This document shows positions 1 to 12,797 of a stretch of DNA of 64,000 bases, piece after piece. The notes beneath the pieces were generated by a model. It saw only the letters and a list, made by a program, of their open reading frames with translations. It ran no database searches and was not told the DNA's origin. This stretch comes from Dillenia suffruticosa (lineage: Eukaryota; Streptophyta; Magnoliopsida; Dilleniales; Dilleniaceae): assembly GCA_033439265.1 (NCBI GenBank), contig JAVTVX010000012.1, forward strand, positions 12,001,501 to 12,065,500, in the 5' to 3' direction. Each line of letters opens with the position of its first letter. Position 1 is the stretch's first letter. Both the position numbers and the translations under genes were made by a program.

Positions 1-1094
1 GGAAGGAAGAAAACTAAGTGTTTGCTTATTTGGATTTATTTGGTCATGACCATGTGCACTCCCTTTCTCTTTCCCACGTTTTGGCCATACTTTCACGCAA
101 CAACCACACTTTTCTCACACTACACTCAACTCCCTCATAAATTGAATGTTTCCCCCAACTACCAAGATCCAATGGCTCCAAAATTTTGATCCAATCCTAA
201 GTTAATCCTCACTATTGATTTGTTATCAAAGAAGCCCATACTCTATCATTCAATGAATAGTCTCCTTTTCTCCCACTAACTAAATCCAATGGTCCAAATT
301 TATTCACCTAACTTCCATTAAATCTCCACCATTAGATTTTTCTTCTCAAAGCCAACAAAATCTCTTCAAAAGTCAAACAATCACTTCATTCACTCTCCCC
401 GTTCGTCCAACACACTCTCTCATTCTATTCTCCCTTGTTGTTCACATTTTTGAAGAAGAACACTTGCCAAATAAATTTTATCTCAACCATTGATCATTCT
501 TAGAATTATTTCTCACCATTGGATTATTTTGTGTCAACAAAAAAAAATCATTTTCTCTCACTTCATTTTTATCCTATGATTAATATTCTAATCCCAAATC
601 AAATTAAGGGTCCTAATTATCCACTCACTACATTTATTTCTTGTAAGTTCTTATTAATATCAAATAAGTCTCTTGACTTATGAAAATTATATTTTGACCC
701 TGAAAATTATTATAATTCAAAGTTAGACCCAAAATCTTGTATTATGCCCAATTTAATTTATTCCGTGTCAAAACGTGGTCGTTTAGCTTTGTTGAGCCAT
801 ATTCGACCCGGCTAGGGTTTTACTGGCAAATTTTTGAAAATTTACGATTTAGCTCTACGAAGTGAAATCTACTCAAATTTGAGGTTGTTATGCACTCTAG
901 AGTCATCTTCATTATTATTGGATCATCGGTAGTCATTTTGAAAATTTTTAATTTTCGATGATTTGAGCCAGAATTTTTCGATAGTTTTTAGTGAAAAATT
1001 TTCTTTGAGGATTTTCTATATAGAAACATGAGTAATATTATATATAAAATGAAGAGGAGTACAATGGTGAGTACACCGAGGTGTCGGTGTTACA
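1..1094 (-). mobile_element. Truncated Ty3/gypsy LTR
   Basis: On the minus strand the LTR begins TGTAACACCGACACC and runs to the window's left edge. It matches, in inverted orientation, the first ~1.1 kb of the LTR at 18299-22086, including the stretch about chr start, TATA-like AT tract and GTACTC-rich segment. A perfect 7-bp stem (1073-1079 with 1084-1090) lies next to the terminus. The rest of the LTR is outside the window, so solo or full-length status is unknown. Confidence 0.75.
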
Positions 1095-2021
1095 TTTTAA
1101 GTATAAATTTTTGAACATTATTTCTAAAACTTATCATATGTTTTTGAATTAAATTTGTTAAATTTTATACTCCAATAGTTCAATTGTATTTTCAGATCTT
1201 AAAATCAAACAAAAATCAAGAATTAAAAATCAAAACCAAAAACACCAAACAACACGAAAGGCCAAGTCATTTAAATTCAAGATTCAAGCCCAATTTAACC
1301 AAGACCATTTTGGTTATAAAAACCCACAATGAATTGCATCCCAATTGAGTAAAGCCCAACATCAAACTCAAGCCCAAGTAGAAGTCGAGTCTCAAGTGAC
1401 TCCCAGCCTCTCTCTTCCCATACAAGAAGAGCCAGTACAAGCTAAAAAGCTAAATTGACTTGGAAAGAGGAGGATTTAGAAAGCTATTGAATTGGAAACA
1501 AGAATCAAAAAGGAAAAAGAAAAGAGAATCTAACCTAATCCTACTAGAAGAATGGACAGAAAATAGAGAATCATCTTTGACTAGTGATAGTAGTCAAAGG
1601 AGAATTAATTCTTCTTTCTATCGTTAATTTTGTAGTTCAATTCTTAGTTCTTTACTTTCTATAACTCTGTATTCAAGTTGGTTACTGTTTTCCATTCAAC
1701 TTGAGTCTTCGGTCCTTGTGAAATCAAGTTCAGCATCTATTCAACTCACTGATAGCTTTAGTCTTCATCATCATCTTCCTCACTAGATTTTGGCATCGAT
1801 TTTGGTTCATCTCATCGCCTCTATCTTCAAATTCTAGTTTTGGTTAACTGTCAGTTACACTCCTGGCCATCAATTCATCATCTTCAGTCATCACAACCTT
1901 TCACCATTTGATTCAAATCCTCCACCGCCATCAATTCACCATTGTTGTTTGATTTATCCCAGATCCCTTCTTCATCAGTCATCTCTGTTTTGATTTCATT
2001 ACCTTCGATTTCCGAAGCCAC
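1095..2021. other. Unassigned AT-rich stretch
   Basis: No coding frame is recognised. A TATA-like TTATAAAAAC lies near 1314 and purine-rich segments follow. It may be flanking DNA or an unidentified repeat into which the copia element at 2022 inserted. Confidence 0.4.
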
Positions 2022-2521
2022 TGTTGGTTAATATGCCCACGTAGGGGCATTTTCGATTAGTTGCAAATTATTTAAATTTGAATTTGGGATAACTTGTATG
2101 ATCCCCACTAACTCCCCACATATCTTTTCCTCTCCTAAATGAGTTAACAATTTGCAATTAGAGTTTTGAATGAAAAATAACTCTCTGTATGTTGTTGAGA
2201 AGATCAATCAAGGCATTTTGTGGATTGTCTTCTAGAGAGAGATTAATTTTCTAAGTGTGAGAAATTATTGAGGGTATTGAGAAAATTTTGAGTATAAAAT
2301 TTTTTGCAATCGTTTGAGATTTACTGAATTTTGGGTTAAGGTGTTGTGGTATTATAATGGTGGTTCGATTTGATGAACACCATCCCAACTGATCATTTTG
2401 ATCGAGTGATCTCACGAATTATGGAATCTTGAAGACCTACACATCAAGGTATTTATTATGAAATCCCGTTCCCATTTATTTTGTGATTTTCCCTACTTTC
2501 ACATTGAGAATAAATCTAACA
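2022..2521 (+). mobile_element. Ty1/copia 5' LTR (about 500 bp)
   Basis: The segment begins TGTTGGTTAATATGCC and ends CTAACA directly before a sequence resembling the initiator-Met tRNA primer-binding site. Length and TGTTGG start are typical of plant copia LTRs. The left boundary is inferred from the TG terminus; the matching 3' LTR was not found in the window. Confidence 0.65.
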
Positions 2522-2534
2522 TTGGTATTAAAAT
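2522..2534 (+). other. Primer-binding site, initiator-Met tRNA type (decayed)
   Basis: TTGGTATTAAAAT follows the LTR end directly. It resembles the usual TTGGTATCAGAGC with a few substitutions. Confidence 0.5.
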
Positions 2535-3102
2535 ATGTTTAGATTTATTTAGAAATTTTCAAAATTTTTTTAAATAAAAATGTCTAGGGTAAAAATTTGG
2601 GGTTCAATTCATGAATGAGTTTCGTGATTCCACATGACCCATATAATTTTTATTATTTTTTTGGAGCATATTTAGGTCATCTATGAAAATGGTTTATATA
2701 TGATTCTGATATTCTGATCTAAATTTTTGATACATTTATTGTGAGTTTTGGTCACTGAAAAAGTATTTTCTCTGATGGCCATGAAGGGCCGCGATGGTGA
2801 CTTTCAAATCGCCATGTTTAGGGCTTGATTCCTCATAAAATTGAGTCTAGGATTAATGAAGGATGTCAAATTTCAGTTTCTGGTTGAAATCCATATTAAA
2901 AACAAGCCAAAAAGGTGTTTTCCAATAGCCACGTCGACCTAGTTGCAAACCCGTTAAATGAAGAAGACTCGACTTGGATCCATGGGCACATGCACGTCAC
3001 ATACAATAAAGCACACATGTGATGAGGCGCCTGTGAAGTCATGTGCGATGAGGCGCGTAAGCAATATCTCAACCCAGATCTACGACTGGACCCATATCCC
3101 GA
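2535..3102 (+). other. Copia untranslated leader, first part
   Basis: Non-coding sequence between the primer-binding site and the gypsy insertion at 3103. The leader appears to resume at 13855 and to reach the gag relic at 14180. The join is inferred from position and the 4/5 target duplication (CCCGA at 3098-3102, CCCCA at 13855-13859). Confidence 0.5.
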
Positions 3103-4523
3103 TGTTGCAACCTTTGATGCTCTCTTTAGGAGAATATTAGATTTATGGCATTCCAGGAGCACTCTTGTGCTGGAAGTGCTTGAAGTACCATGAAATGATG
3201 GAAAAATGGATTGTACTGCGAGAGGAAACGAGTTTCCTTAGGAGTGCACCCTATTTTGGGGGTAATGATGCCTTATAATGGAGGTTTGGTCCAGGGGAAA
3301 TGGAAGAAAGATGGCTGGAGAGGTATAGAAGAAAGTTTTTGGTGTTTTTAAATAAAAATAGATAGAAAGGTAAAGAGATATGACTCACGACCATTGGGAA
3401 GGGATTACTTGGACAAGGATTGCTTATCAACAATCGGTAGCCTCACCACACTGCAGCTTAGGAACACTTGCATGGCCTTACAACTCTGCACTTATGGATC
3501 ACTTGAGTTACATCAAATAAAGGAAGGCTATGGTATCAAAGATAGTGATTTAATGCTTGGACTCCTATGCTATAATTCTCACAATCTCTCAAAGAGATAA
3601 AGGAACAAAGTGGTTTGTTACTTTTGAAATTGGATATTGGATGTTTACAAATAAAGAGAGGAGTCCAATTTATAGTGGAGAGCTAGAAAGGCAAAGGGTC
3701 TCATTAGAAGAGTCCTTTCACTCTAAATAACTCCTAACATTTACTAACTTCCTAATAACTACTAGGTTGTTAATTGCCTTTATTGTAACTCTTCAAATGT
3801 CTAAGAAAATAAATGGAATTTATTCAAGAAAGCAGTTATTGCTCTTGTCGTTTCGGTTGCATGCTGCATTGCATGTGCAGTGCCAGTGTGTGTTACCTCT
3901 TGCAAGGGCATTAGGTTGTTGTACGCTTGTGCAGGGTGGTACATGGGCATGGCATGCTGGATCATGTGTCGGCATGGTGCTACTTTGCATATTGATGCGC
4001 GCTAGCTCATCTCTTCTGGGACGTGGCTCATGAGAGTGCTTCACTCTGCATGTGTTTGGTATGTACTCGCATGCTGGCTGCTCATGCCATCGTATCTCCT
4101 CACATGATGAGTTTCTTGTCCTTTCGAGCAATGGCCTTCCTTCTGGTGTCTTTTCACATGCAATTGCTTTATTAACTTCCTTAGAGACCTTTGCCTGATA
4201 ATCGCTTGATGTTGCACGAAAGGTTGCAACCATTGGATTGAAGACCATATCCTTTGGCATGTGATTGCTCGATTGCCATGTACCATTGCTTGGGCACTGC
4301 ATGTCATTGCTTGAGTGGACTGGTGCACTCTCGTGCAATTCCTCAAGCGATTACTCTTCTAAGTGCCATGAAGGTAACTCTTCAATGGTGCCCTTTATCA
4401 TGTGATAAGGTTGGATACATTCGTCCATGTGAACCTCTATGATATCTTCTTGTGCATGCCTTGCAGCCATTCATTGTGCGCAGTCTTGAGCATTGTATGT
4501 TGCCTTGCGAAGGGTCATAACAT
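3103..4523 (-). mobile_element. 3' LTR of the 3.1-13.9 kb gypsy element
   Basis: Homologous to 9822-10213 plus 13101-13854: both contain TTACAACTCTGCAC, GGACTCCTATGCT and TCTCAAAGAGATAA in the same order. This copy has about 300 bp around 3620-3900 that is missing from the other. The outer boundary is set by the target duplication; the inner boundary by TGTTATGACCC on the minus strand. Confidence 0.65.
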
Positions 4524-5161
4524 TCGCCTACTTGAAGATGAATCGTCTTCAAGGTTTTCTTTAGTTCTAATGTGTCCTGGGGCTCCTTCCTCCAATGGTG
4601 GTTGTTCGTTGGCAAGTTTCTTCAATTTTCTGTCGAAGAGACAAAGTCTTGCAATGATCCATGATGTCTATTGAATTCCAAGCATTTTGTTGATGGGTGC
4701 CATGGGCTGCCTTTGTTGGAAATGAACTGTTGCAATTGTTTTTTGAGAATTTGCCTTGGTGGTGACATTTGGTTCAATGGGGCTTTGAATGTGCACTGCT
4801 TGTGTTGCTACCTTATTGCCATGCCCTTTTGCTTGTCAGTAGTGGCTTGTCATGGAATGTAAGAGTTGGTGCTTGCATTTGGTTGCTGGGTAGAGGTGGT
4901 GGCATTTCATGGGCTACTTGTGTTGGTGCCCTTTTATTGGTGATTGGCAGCTATTCATCTCTACTAGTGCCTTGTGTCGTGGGTTGCATGGTGATGTCTT
5001 GCATATATGTTCACTCAATTGCATCTATTGATTGCAGCTGTTTGTTAATGACATGAATTGGTGGTTATTTGTCCACTCTTTGTATTCGAAATTATTTGCT
5101 TGGTGCTAAAGATGGTCCCTTTTGCTTGAGTTCTTTTGTTATCCATTGGTGGCCTCCTGTC
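4524..5161 (-). other. Gypsy interior, non-coding or unrecognised
   Basis: Lies between the protease relic and the 3' LTR. The minus strand is rich in CA/ACC words. A short reading at 4525-4615 containing DTLELKKTL leads into the LTR. Reverse transcriptase and integrase, expected here in an autonomous element, are not visible. Confidence 0.5.
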
Positions 5162-5596
5162 TTACTCATGTGTACTTGGTGGTCTGCCAGTATAGTCTCC
5201 TGGGAGGTGCATTTTGCTCATAGGCCGATGGCTTGTTGCTTGTGCTAAAGCCTTAATTTGGTCGGTTGAATTGGTGTTGTCTGATTTGATCCATATCGCT
5301 TTGCCACAATGAATGGTCTCTATTTTTTTTAGATTGGCTACGATTCCTCCAAGGGTATTAAGTCTTGGTATTCCAAGCATGAGGTCCACTTGGATGAGGG
5401 GTAATGGAAATAGGTTGGCAATGATGACATACCTATGAATATGGAACATTTTGTTATAGTTGGCCTCAGAATCGAATGGAGTCTCTTCATTGCTAACCTT
5501 TGCATTGGACGGTGGATAGTCTTCCTCGAGCAATTTGAGCATTCCGGTTGTCTTAAGGATAATGGTTCTAAGTGGGGACTTCTTATCTTCAACCAT
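5162..5596 (-). pseudogene. Gypsy aspartic protease relic
   Basis: A 144-codon minus-strand frame includes the segment LMLGIPRLNTLGGIV (about residues 72-86), matching the conserved C-terminal protease motif of plant Ty3/gypsy polyproteins (consensus like VLGxxWLxTLGxI). The upstream D[S/T]G catalytic loop is not recognisable and the frame is flanked by stops. The normal role would be cleaving the Gag-Pol precursor in the virus-like particle. It follows the gag relic at 8435-9294 in element order once the solo LTR 5894-8429 is removed. Confidence 0.6.
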
Positions 5597-5893
5597 GGTA
5601 GCCTCTTGGTTGATAATGTCCTTTGGGTGTATGGTGATTGCTCCTTGATTGCTTGCCTCGGCATGGATGAATGCTTCTTGATCTTGCTAGTTTACATCTT
5701 GGTTATCATCAATGGGCTTCTTTTCGGGTGCCAATTGCTTCTTTTTGGCATCTCTGTAGTAGATTTCTCCTTGTTATCGGTTGGTACCTCTTTGGTTAGC
5801 AATAGCTCATTATGCTCTTGTTGAGAGTCGTACTCAAGCTAATTCTTCTTCGATATCTTTTCCCTGGCTCGCACCTGTTCGTCACTTGGTGAC

Positions 5894-8429
5894 TGTGATG
5901 ACCTGCTATCCAGGCATCGCACCCCCTAGCAAAAGGAGATAAACATGCAAATACGAAAGCAATCAACCCAATTAAAATACAACGTCTGGAATCGTGATAG
6001 TCGCACTCCCCGTGTATGATAACACGGAAGGAGATTCATATTATAAGAAAATAAATCGCTTGTTCTTTACAAATAAAATAACGACAGAATCTCCCCTATT
6101 TAGTGACTATTAGTCACCTGGGGTTGATATAAAACTTGATAAGACAAATAAGACACCTTTAATATCAAACAAACTAGTATTAATGGCTCTCCCGGCCATC
6201 CAACAACACACTACGGAATATAATCTCAACATAGACCAAAACTATACAAATAAGGATCTCATTGGCCTCCAACTATTCTTTTACATATAACAAGTACTCA
6301 TACAAATCCAAAGGAAACACAAAAACACATGCCTTAATAATACAATAGGTTAAAAAATAGTAGGGAATGAAATCCCTTTCCTCCAAGGTCTCAACCATGC
6401 GGTTCTCTCTCGTCTCCCTAATTACCTAAAAATAAGGATATCGAGTTCAGCATAAACTTAGTAAGTACACAGAGAACCAATGGCATCCATAGCAAGAAAA
6501 TAGGTATCAAAATATCAAGATCCACATACAGTAATATAAACTTGCAGATAGTACCCAAGATTTATATTGTTACTAACATTCTCAAGAAAACAACTATGAT
6601 AGTTGCCTACAGGATTCACAAAACTTTCGGAACCCCATGTGCTAGCTACACACCTCAAGTTTCGCCCGCAAGCTTCGCAAAGCTTTCAGAGGTATTCTGG
6701 TATTATCACTTTCTTTGTATATTTCTTCATGATTCCCATATGCAATAACCACAATTCATCACAAGTTCCACACATGTTGTAATTTAACATCATAATTATG
6801 CATGCCATACAACTCATTGTGCATCCAAAAATTTGTTCAACAATTTTCAACACGAGTAGTTTTAGGAAAAGTGACATAACTTGAACTACAATACTCAAGC
6901 TAAGGAAAATCCAACTGTAATTTAAAGCTAAGTCATGGGGCTATAACTTTCATGTATATAGCCAGGTTCAATTCCAATCATTTAGTGACACCCAAACCAA
7001 TCAATTTTACAATTCGAATTCACCTTACATCTTGCGTAGTCTTAGGATATATAATATAACTTTTTCTACACATATTAGATTAGGCTAATTCTAGTGGCCA
7101 TTTGAAGATTAGAGATAGGACTACAATTTCTATGTTCAGAGCTTAGCCTAATTTAGCACAGAAGGTAGCTCAAAATCAAAGCAAAATTCAGCACAAAAAT
7201 AAGAAGAAACAGGATTTTCTATAAAGAACGTGCCACTTTGAAAATTCACCAAAAATTCATTTCTCAATGAAAATCTTCAAGTTCTATGACATTTTAAAGC
7301 TATGGAAGTTTAATTTCTTTAAAGAAAACCATACTAAATTTCTAGTTGTGTAAAAAAGATATTGAATAAAAAACAGGGCATGATGATGTTATGAACAAAA
7401 CAGTTTTTTTACAGAAAATATGCTATTGCAAAAATTCACTAATGAAACTCTTTGATTCATATCTCATTTTAAAGCTATAGAAGTCTAGTTTTATCAAGAA
7501 AAAACCTTACTTGATTTGGAGTTGTACAAAGAAAGAGATTGGGTAAACAATAGAACATGATCAGGCTATTCAACATACAAAAGTTTTAGGGTTTCATCCA
7601 AGGATGAGATTTTCTTTACCCTAATTCATTTCCTCCAAATTTCAGCAACACAATTACATCAAAAATATATTCTATAGAATTATTAGGCATCAATTTAACA
7701 AAAACATACAAGGTACTTGCCTTTTAAGCTTGAGAATCAACTTGCTCTCTTATGTGATTTTTCCTCCGAATCCCTAGCTTCTAAAGTGTTTTCCAGCTTG
7801 TTTTACAGTTTTTCTGCACTTCTTTATGTTTGGGACACTACGTATATGGATGGAGGTTGCTGAATCTAAGCTCAAGGTGCATCTTCTATGGAGTTAGGGT
7901 TTGGTTTTTAGGAGGGAAAGAAGAAAAACGTGAAGTGGGTTGAAGAATGAAGAACATCTCTTCCTTTCCTCTTTTCATTGTTGCCCTAAGTGGTTTGTGA
8001 GTCCCCCAACTAGGTTGATGTGTCTAACATAGTGTGCCATGTCGTAAGTAATGAAGTGTGATAGTATCCCAAATTATTATTATTTTTATTTTATTTTCTT
8101 TTTCTTTTTCTTTTCCTTTTCATTTTCATTTTTTTTTCTTTTTCTTTTGTTGGTCCCACTCCAAACCTTAATTCGGTTCTCTTATTGCATGTTTTGAATC
8201 ATTCCACAAGTCAATATGTTTCATAATCTATACTAATTTTAATATGTTGAATCTCTATTTAAAATCATCAATACAAAAATTAAAACAAGCATCGTAAATG
8301 CATCTAAAATCATAGCAAATCTAATTTATCACAATGCGATATAATGCGATGCAAACGAATTTAAGTGTGATAAGTAGAAATCTAAATGAAAATGCATGCC
8401 TTAATATTTCCTAAGAATGTGATCTTACA
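5894..8429 (-). mobile_element. Solo gypsy LTR with imperfect target duplication
   Basis: It starts TGTGATGACC and ends ATCTTACA, flanked by GTGAC (5889-5893) and GGGAC (8430-8434), a 4/5 match. The edge segment AGAATCTCCCC resembles the AGAACCTCCCC word seen at the same place in the other long gypsy LTRs here. No gag-pol coding is inside, so it is most simply a solo LTR formed by LTR-LTR recombination. It separates the host element's gag and protease relics. Confidence 0.65.
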
Positions 8430-8434
8430 GGGAC

Positions 8435-9294
8435 TCTTGATTTGATTCTTGTTCCGGTGGAACTATTTCATCTAGTGCCTCATCTTCTTCATTCAGCTTG
8501 ATCATGAAAAGTCATGGCCATTTGCACTTATAACTGGGTACAAATTTTTTTGTCACATGTGAAGCATAGGCCTTTGGATTGTTTTGCTTCCATTTCAACA
8601 TAAGTTAGCCTTTGAGGAGATATTGGTTCCTCTTTAATATGAGTGGTTTCAAAGTATGGCTCAAGGGCTTCGACTCGAGCCCTTTTGTTGGTACCTTTTC
8701 GACCAAGGCAGGATGAGGATTGTGAAGGGGTGTGAGGTATGTTTCATTTTCGAGTGAAAGGGTATAAGTTGTTGGATGAGAGGATGAAAGGTTGCAACGG
8801 TTGTAATGGAAATGTTCATATTTGGGTTAAAAAATGAAAGGATTTGTGTTGGGCTAGGATGGTAAATGGTCATATGATTGAATTAGAAGGTAAAGGGGTG
8901 TGCTTATGGGTAAAGGAATGAAAGAGCTTGTGTTGGGTGAGGAAATGAATGGTTGGGTAATTGGGTAAAAGGATGAAAGATTGTATGCTCAGGTGGAAGT
9001 GTCAAAGGTTATGTGTTTGGGCAAGGAAAGGAATGGGTATGAGTTTGGGTTGGTGAATGGATTGGTAAAGGGTGAATGGGTTGTAGCAGATGGCCTACGG
9101 TACTATGGTTTGGTGCGATGGCACTCCTAGTGTGAATTTGCCTTTTGCAACATGCTTTGAATAATGCTTGCCATGAAAGCAAGGTTTTGTTCTATTTGGT
9201 CAAAACATAGGTTCATGTGAGTGGTGTTTTCTTTAGCCTTTTTCCTTATTTTGAGGCTCTTCTTGAGGGCTTGAAGTTCTTCTCTCTATGCCAT
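8435..9294 (-). pseudogene. Gypsy gag relic with zinc knuckle
   Basis: The minus strand from ATG at 9294 reads a charged, coiled-coil-like N terminus (ELQALKKSLKIRKKAKE, then FDQIEQNLAFMASII), typical of plant gypsy Gag starts. The third codon is already a stop. Near 8510-8570 is GLCFTCDKK followed, after a one-base slip, by a YKCKW-type segment: the C-x2-C...C nucleic-acid-binding motif of this Gag class, with its acidic tail after it. The middle (8620-9060) is a degenerate G-rich run of short repeats such as GGGTAAAGG. Gag would form the virus-like particle; this copy is broken by several stops and frameshifts. Confidence 0.65.
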
Positions 9295-9821
9295 TTCAAT
9301 GAGAAAAGGGTGTAAAGGCAAAAATGTGTGTTCAATGACATGGTTTTGGTAAAAGGTCGCTTTTCTAAGACAATTCTTCAATGAAAGTCACTTCATTAAG
9401 TGCAAGAATAACTCTTTAATGAATATTGCTCACGAAAAGGTGTGTTCATCATGATGGATAGAAAGTTTCTTTCAAGAATATGAAGGGACCCATTTTATGT
9501 TTTTTAAAGATCAAATGAATCCTTTCAATGAAAATAATGGGCTGAATTTGACACGAGTACTTTGTATCTAATCTTCAACTTGAGTCCAACCAATTTATTA
9601 ATGGCTGAATCACTTGTAAATGAAGATAGACTTTACCTCACAATGAAATGAATGCAAATGGAGAATGACTAAGTGGTGGAAATAGTGGAATGGAAGTAGT
9701 CCAATGAAAGGATGTCATTACATTGACAATCTTCAAGGGATGGAGTGGAAAATGGTGATGCAATGAGTATAGTCCACTAAAGAGGGTATATGGATGACCC
9801 TCTGAATGAAAGCACCAAAGT
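9295..9821 (-). other. Gypsy leader with putative primer-binding site
   Basis: Non-coding region between the 5' LTR and gag. On the minus strand TGGTGCTTTCATTCAGAGG (about 9799-9817) lies just inside the LTR and is the best primer-binding candidate; the priming tRNA was not identified. Confidence 0.4.
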
Positions 9822-11661
9822 TGGTTGTGACTGTTAATGCTCTGTCAAGGAGAGTATCATATTTGTGGCATTCTAGGGATACTCTTGTGCTTGAAATGCT
9901 TGAAGCACTAAGAAATGATGGAAAAATGGACTGCTATGGTGAGAGTAAGCATGTTCCCTTAGGACTACACCCAATTTTGGGGCAATGATGCCTTACAATA
10001 GAGGTTTGGTCTACGAGAAATGGAAGAAAGATGGGTGGAAAGGAGTAAAGAATGCTTTTAGTGTAAAGGGATTTGACTCAGGACCTTTAGGAGAGAACTT
10101 GCCCTTTATCGAAGGGATCACTTGGACAATGACTACTCATAAATGATCGGTAGCCTTACCACATTGCACTTTAGGATCACTCGTGTGGCCTTACAACTCT
10201 GCACCTGTGGATCTATCATGCCCCAAACCAGGATCGTGAGCAACCGCCCGTTGTCCTAAATACCGACTGTATTTTTTTATAGAAAATCGGGCAGAACCTC
10301 CCCGCATATCGAAAGTCTCCCATATAGCAATCAACCTGCTACCTGTACAATTAAGCCAACCCGGCCTCACAATACATAAATCACATCCCAATATCAGGCC
10401 AACACATCCATACCGCATAATCCAGGACAACGCAAGGCTAACAAAACGAATTTCTAGAGTTCTAACCACAGACCTCTACTGCCATGCCCCCGTCAAAGGC
10501 ATGAACAGCCGCCAGTCACCCTCGTTAAAGGCATGAACAGCTCAATGCAAGTGTTATACAATGACATGAGAGTTCCACAATTTAAATATCCATATTTGTA
10601 CAGTCATCCCAAAATTATACAATGGTCATCTATAGACCTCAAAATACATATATATCGTCAATACAAAAACTCACGAAATTGTAGCGAAAATATACAATGA
10701 CTCCTCAATTCTAGACCAGATCTCCCAATAATAATAAGCGTCCTAAAAGTAACGCTGCTTGCCAAATACTATATCTGAAACAAGAAGGGAAATGAGGGGT
10801 GAGCACTCAGGGAATGAATACTCAGTGAGTGAGTAGGTCAATGCAATCGTCTAATAAGAATTGTGAAACTAGAGTGTCAAAACATAAGTATACAAATCAT
10901 ACTTCAAATCATCATGCTTTTCATTTCAACAATATATCATTTGCATGCATTATCAAGTCAAATATGCATCCGAAGCACTGTCATTAAAAATCATAAAGCT
11001 GTCAGCCGAAAGTATCCTGGTAGAGGTTTACCTCGACCTATGACAAGCACACCGGGGGTGATATGCAAATTTATTTAAAATGCTCTCTACCCCGGCGTTG
11101 GCGATGGACCTCGTCCAGGTGCTAGACTTGGAGAGAGTATCTAAATCCTCCCCCTTTTTGGGTTTAACCTGGCTAGTACTGTATCGTTAATAAAATCACG
11201 ACAACTCGTGGGATACCCCAGACCTAGGCATATCCGGATGCCACTTAAGCACCTCTCATGGTGTCCTTCGTAGCTACGAAACAATGCATACCAAAACCCT
11301 CAAGGCCAAAATCAATATCATATCAAGAATGTGCCGTAATCAGGTTCACAAACCAAATGCAATATATAGTGTGAAATGACACATTATACATTTCAACCAC
11401 ATGGATGCATAATTTCATAATTCAACCCAATTTTTGGACACTCCAACTGTTCACAAAAACTTAGTTCCAAAACCAATCAAAACATTTCAAGCACGCGACA
11501 AATCATGTTCATTTATCAAAATGTTATAAAATAGGTTTTACATATTAAATAAAGGCATTAAAATAAATCTCACTCACAGTATAGGGGAGGGAAGCACACT
11601 CCCCAATAATACCACGAAGCTAAAAAAAAGCATTCCCCTAACTTAAGGCACCCAACACCTA

Positions 11662-11697
<36 letters not shown>

Positions 11698-12758
11698 CAA
11701 CAAGTTTCAAACCTACGCAGTTTTAAGAAATAGGCTATCACTTCTAATACACGTATGCAAATCAGGTAGTTCAAATCCTTTACAACCCTATCCTAATTCC
11801 TCATATTTTGTTCATACATACAACAAATCTACAAAACTCAAGTGTCAGTACTCAACTAATCCCACACAGGGTTCACACCAATCAAATCTCCCGCTCGCAC
11901 CCAAGGGCCCACAGGGCCATAACCCAGCGCTCCTCTGTGCAGCGCGTAGCGCCCATGTGCAGGGCGCGCAATGCCCATGTGCAAGGTCCATGTGCAAGGC
12001 GCACAGCGCCCATGTACAGGGCATGCAGTGCCCTTGCGCAGTGCCTGCACGCCAACTATTTCTCCTCATTTTTCAACTTAACCCTAACATTCATTCAAAT
12101 AAATCGAATGGGTAAAAAAAATTTTTTTTCACCTACGGTTTTCTCGGAAAGTAGATCTTCGTCCAAATGTCTCTTCGACCATTCCAAAATCTACAATACT
12201 CTCTATCAAGACAAAATTTATTAGTTAGGTCATAAACACTTAGAACAAAATCAAAACCCTGAGTCAGTTACCTATGTAGAGACTTGCGGGTTGTCACAGG
12301 CTATTGCGGGCTACGGACCGCAGTGGGCTTCGCGGCCGTAGTGGGCTCGCGGGCTCGTGGGCTATTGCCAGCTGGTGGGCTTGCGGGCTAGTACATGCGC
12401 CTGCGAGCTAGACTACAGTCGCGCAATCGCGCTCGTACTCATTCAGGGAGGATCGCACTACAGCGCGCTCGTGGGAGGAAGGAGCTACAGCGACTGGGTG
12501 CACTTGTGGTGGTGGTAGATCGCGGTGGAAGCTCGTGGCGGAGTGCAATCGAGAGGGAGGGAGATTGCGAGAGATAGATAGAGAGTGAGCAATGGAGAGA
12601 GAGAGAAACAGTGCGAGAGAGACCGTGAGTGAGGTAGAGAGAGAAGAAGAAGATGGTGGTGGTTGCTCGCGGTGGAGAGAGGTGGCGGAGCGAGCGACCG
12701 ATCGCAGCGGAGGAAGAATAGCCGTGAGAAGGTGAAGAGTCGGGGAGAGAAAGAAAGA

Positions 12759-12797
<39 letters not shown>

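Noticed and set aside
11667-11691. TA repeat as a promoter signal
   Set aside because: Simple microsatellite without associated start or gene.
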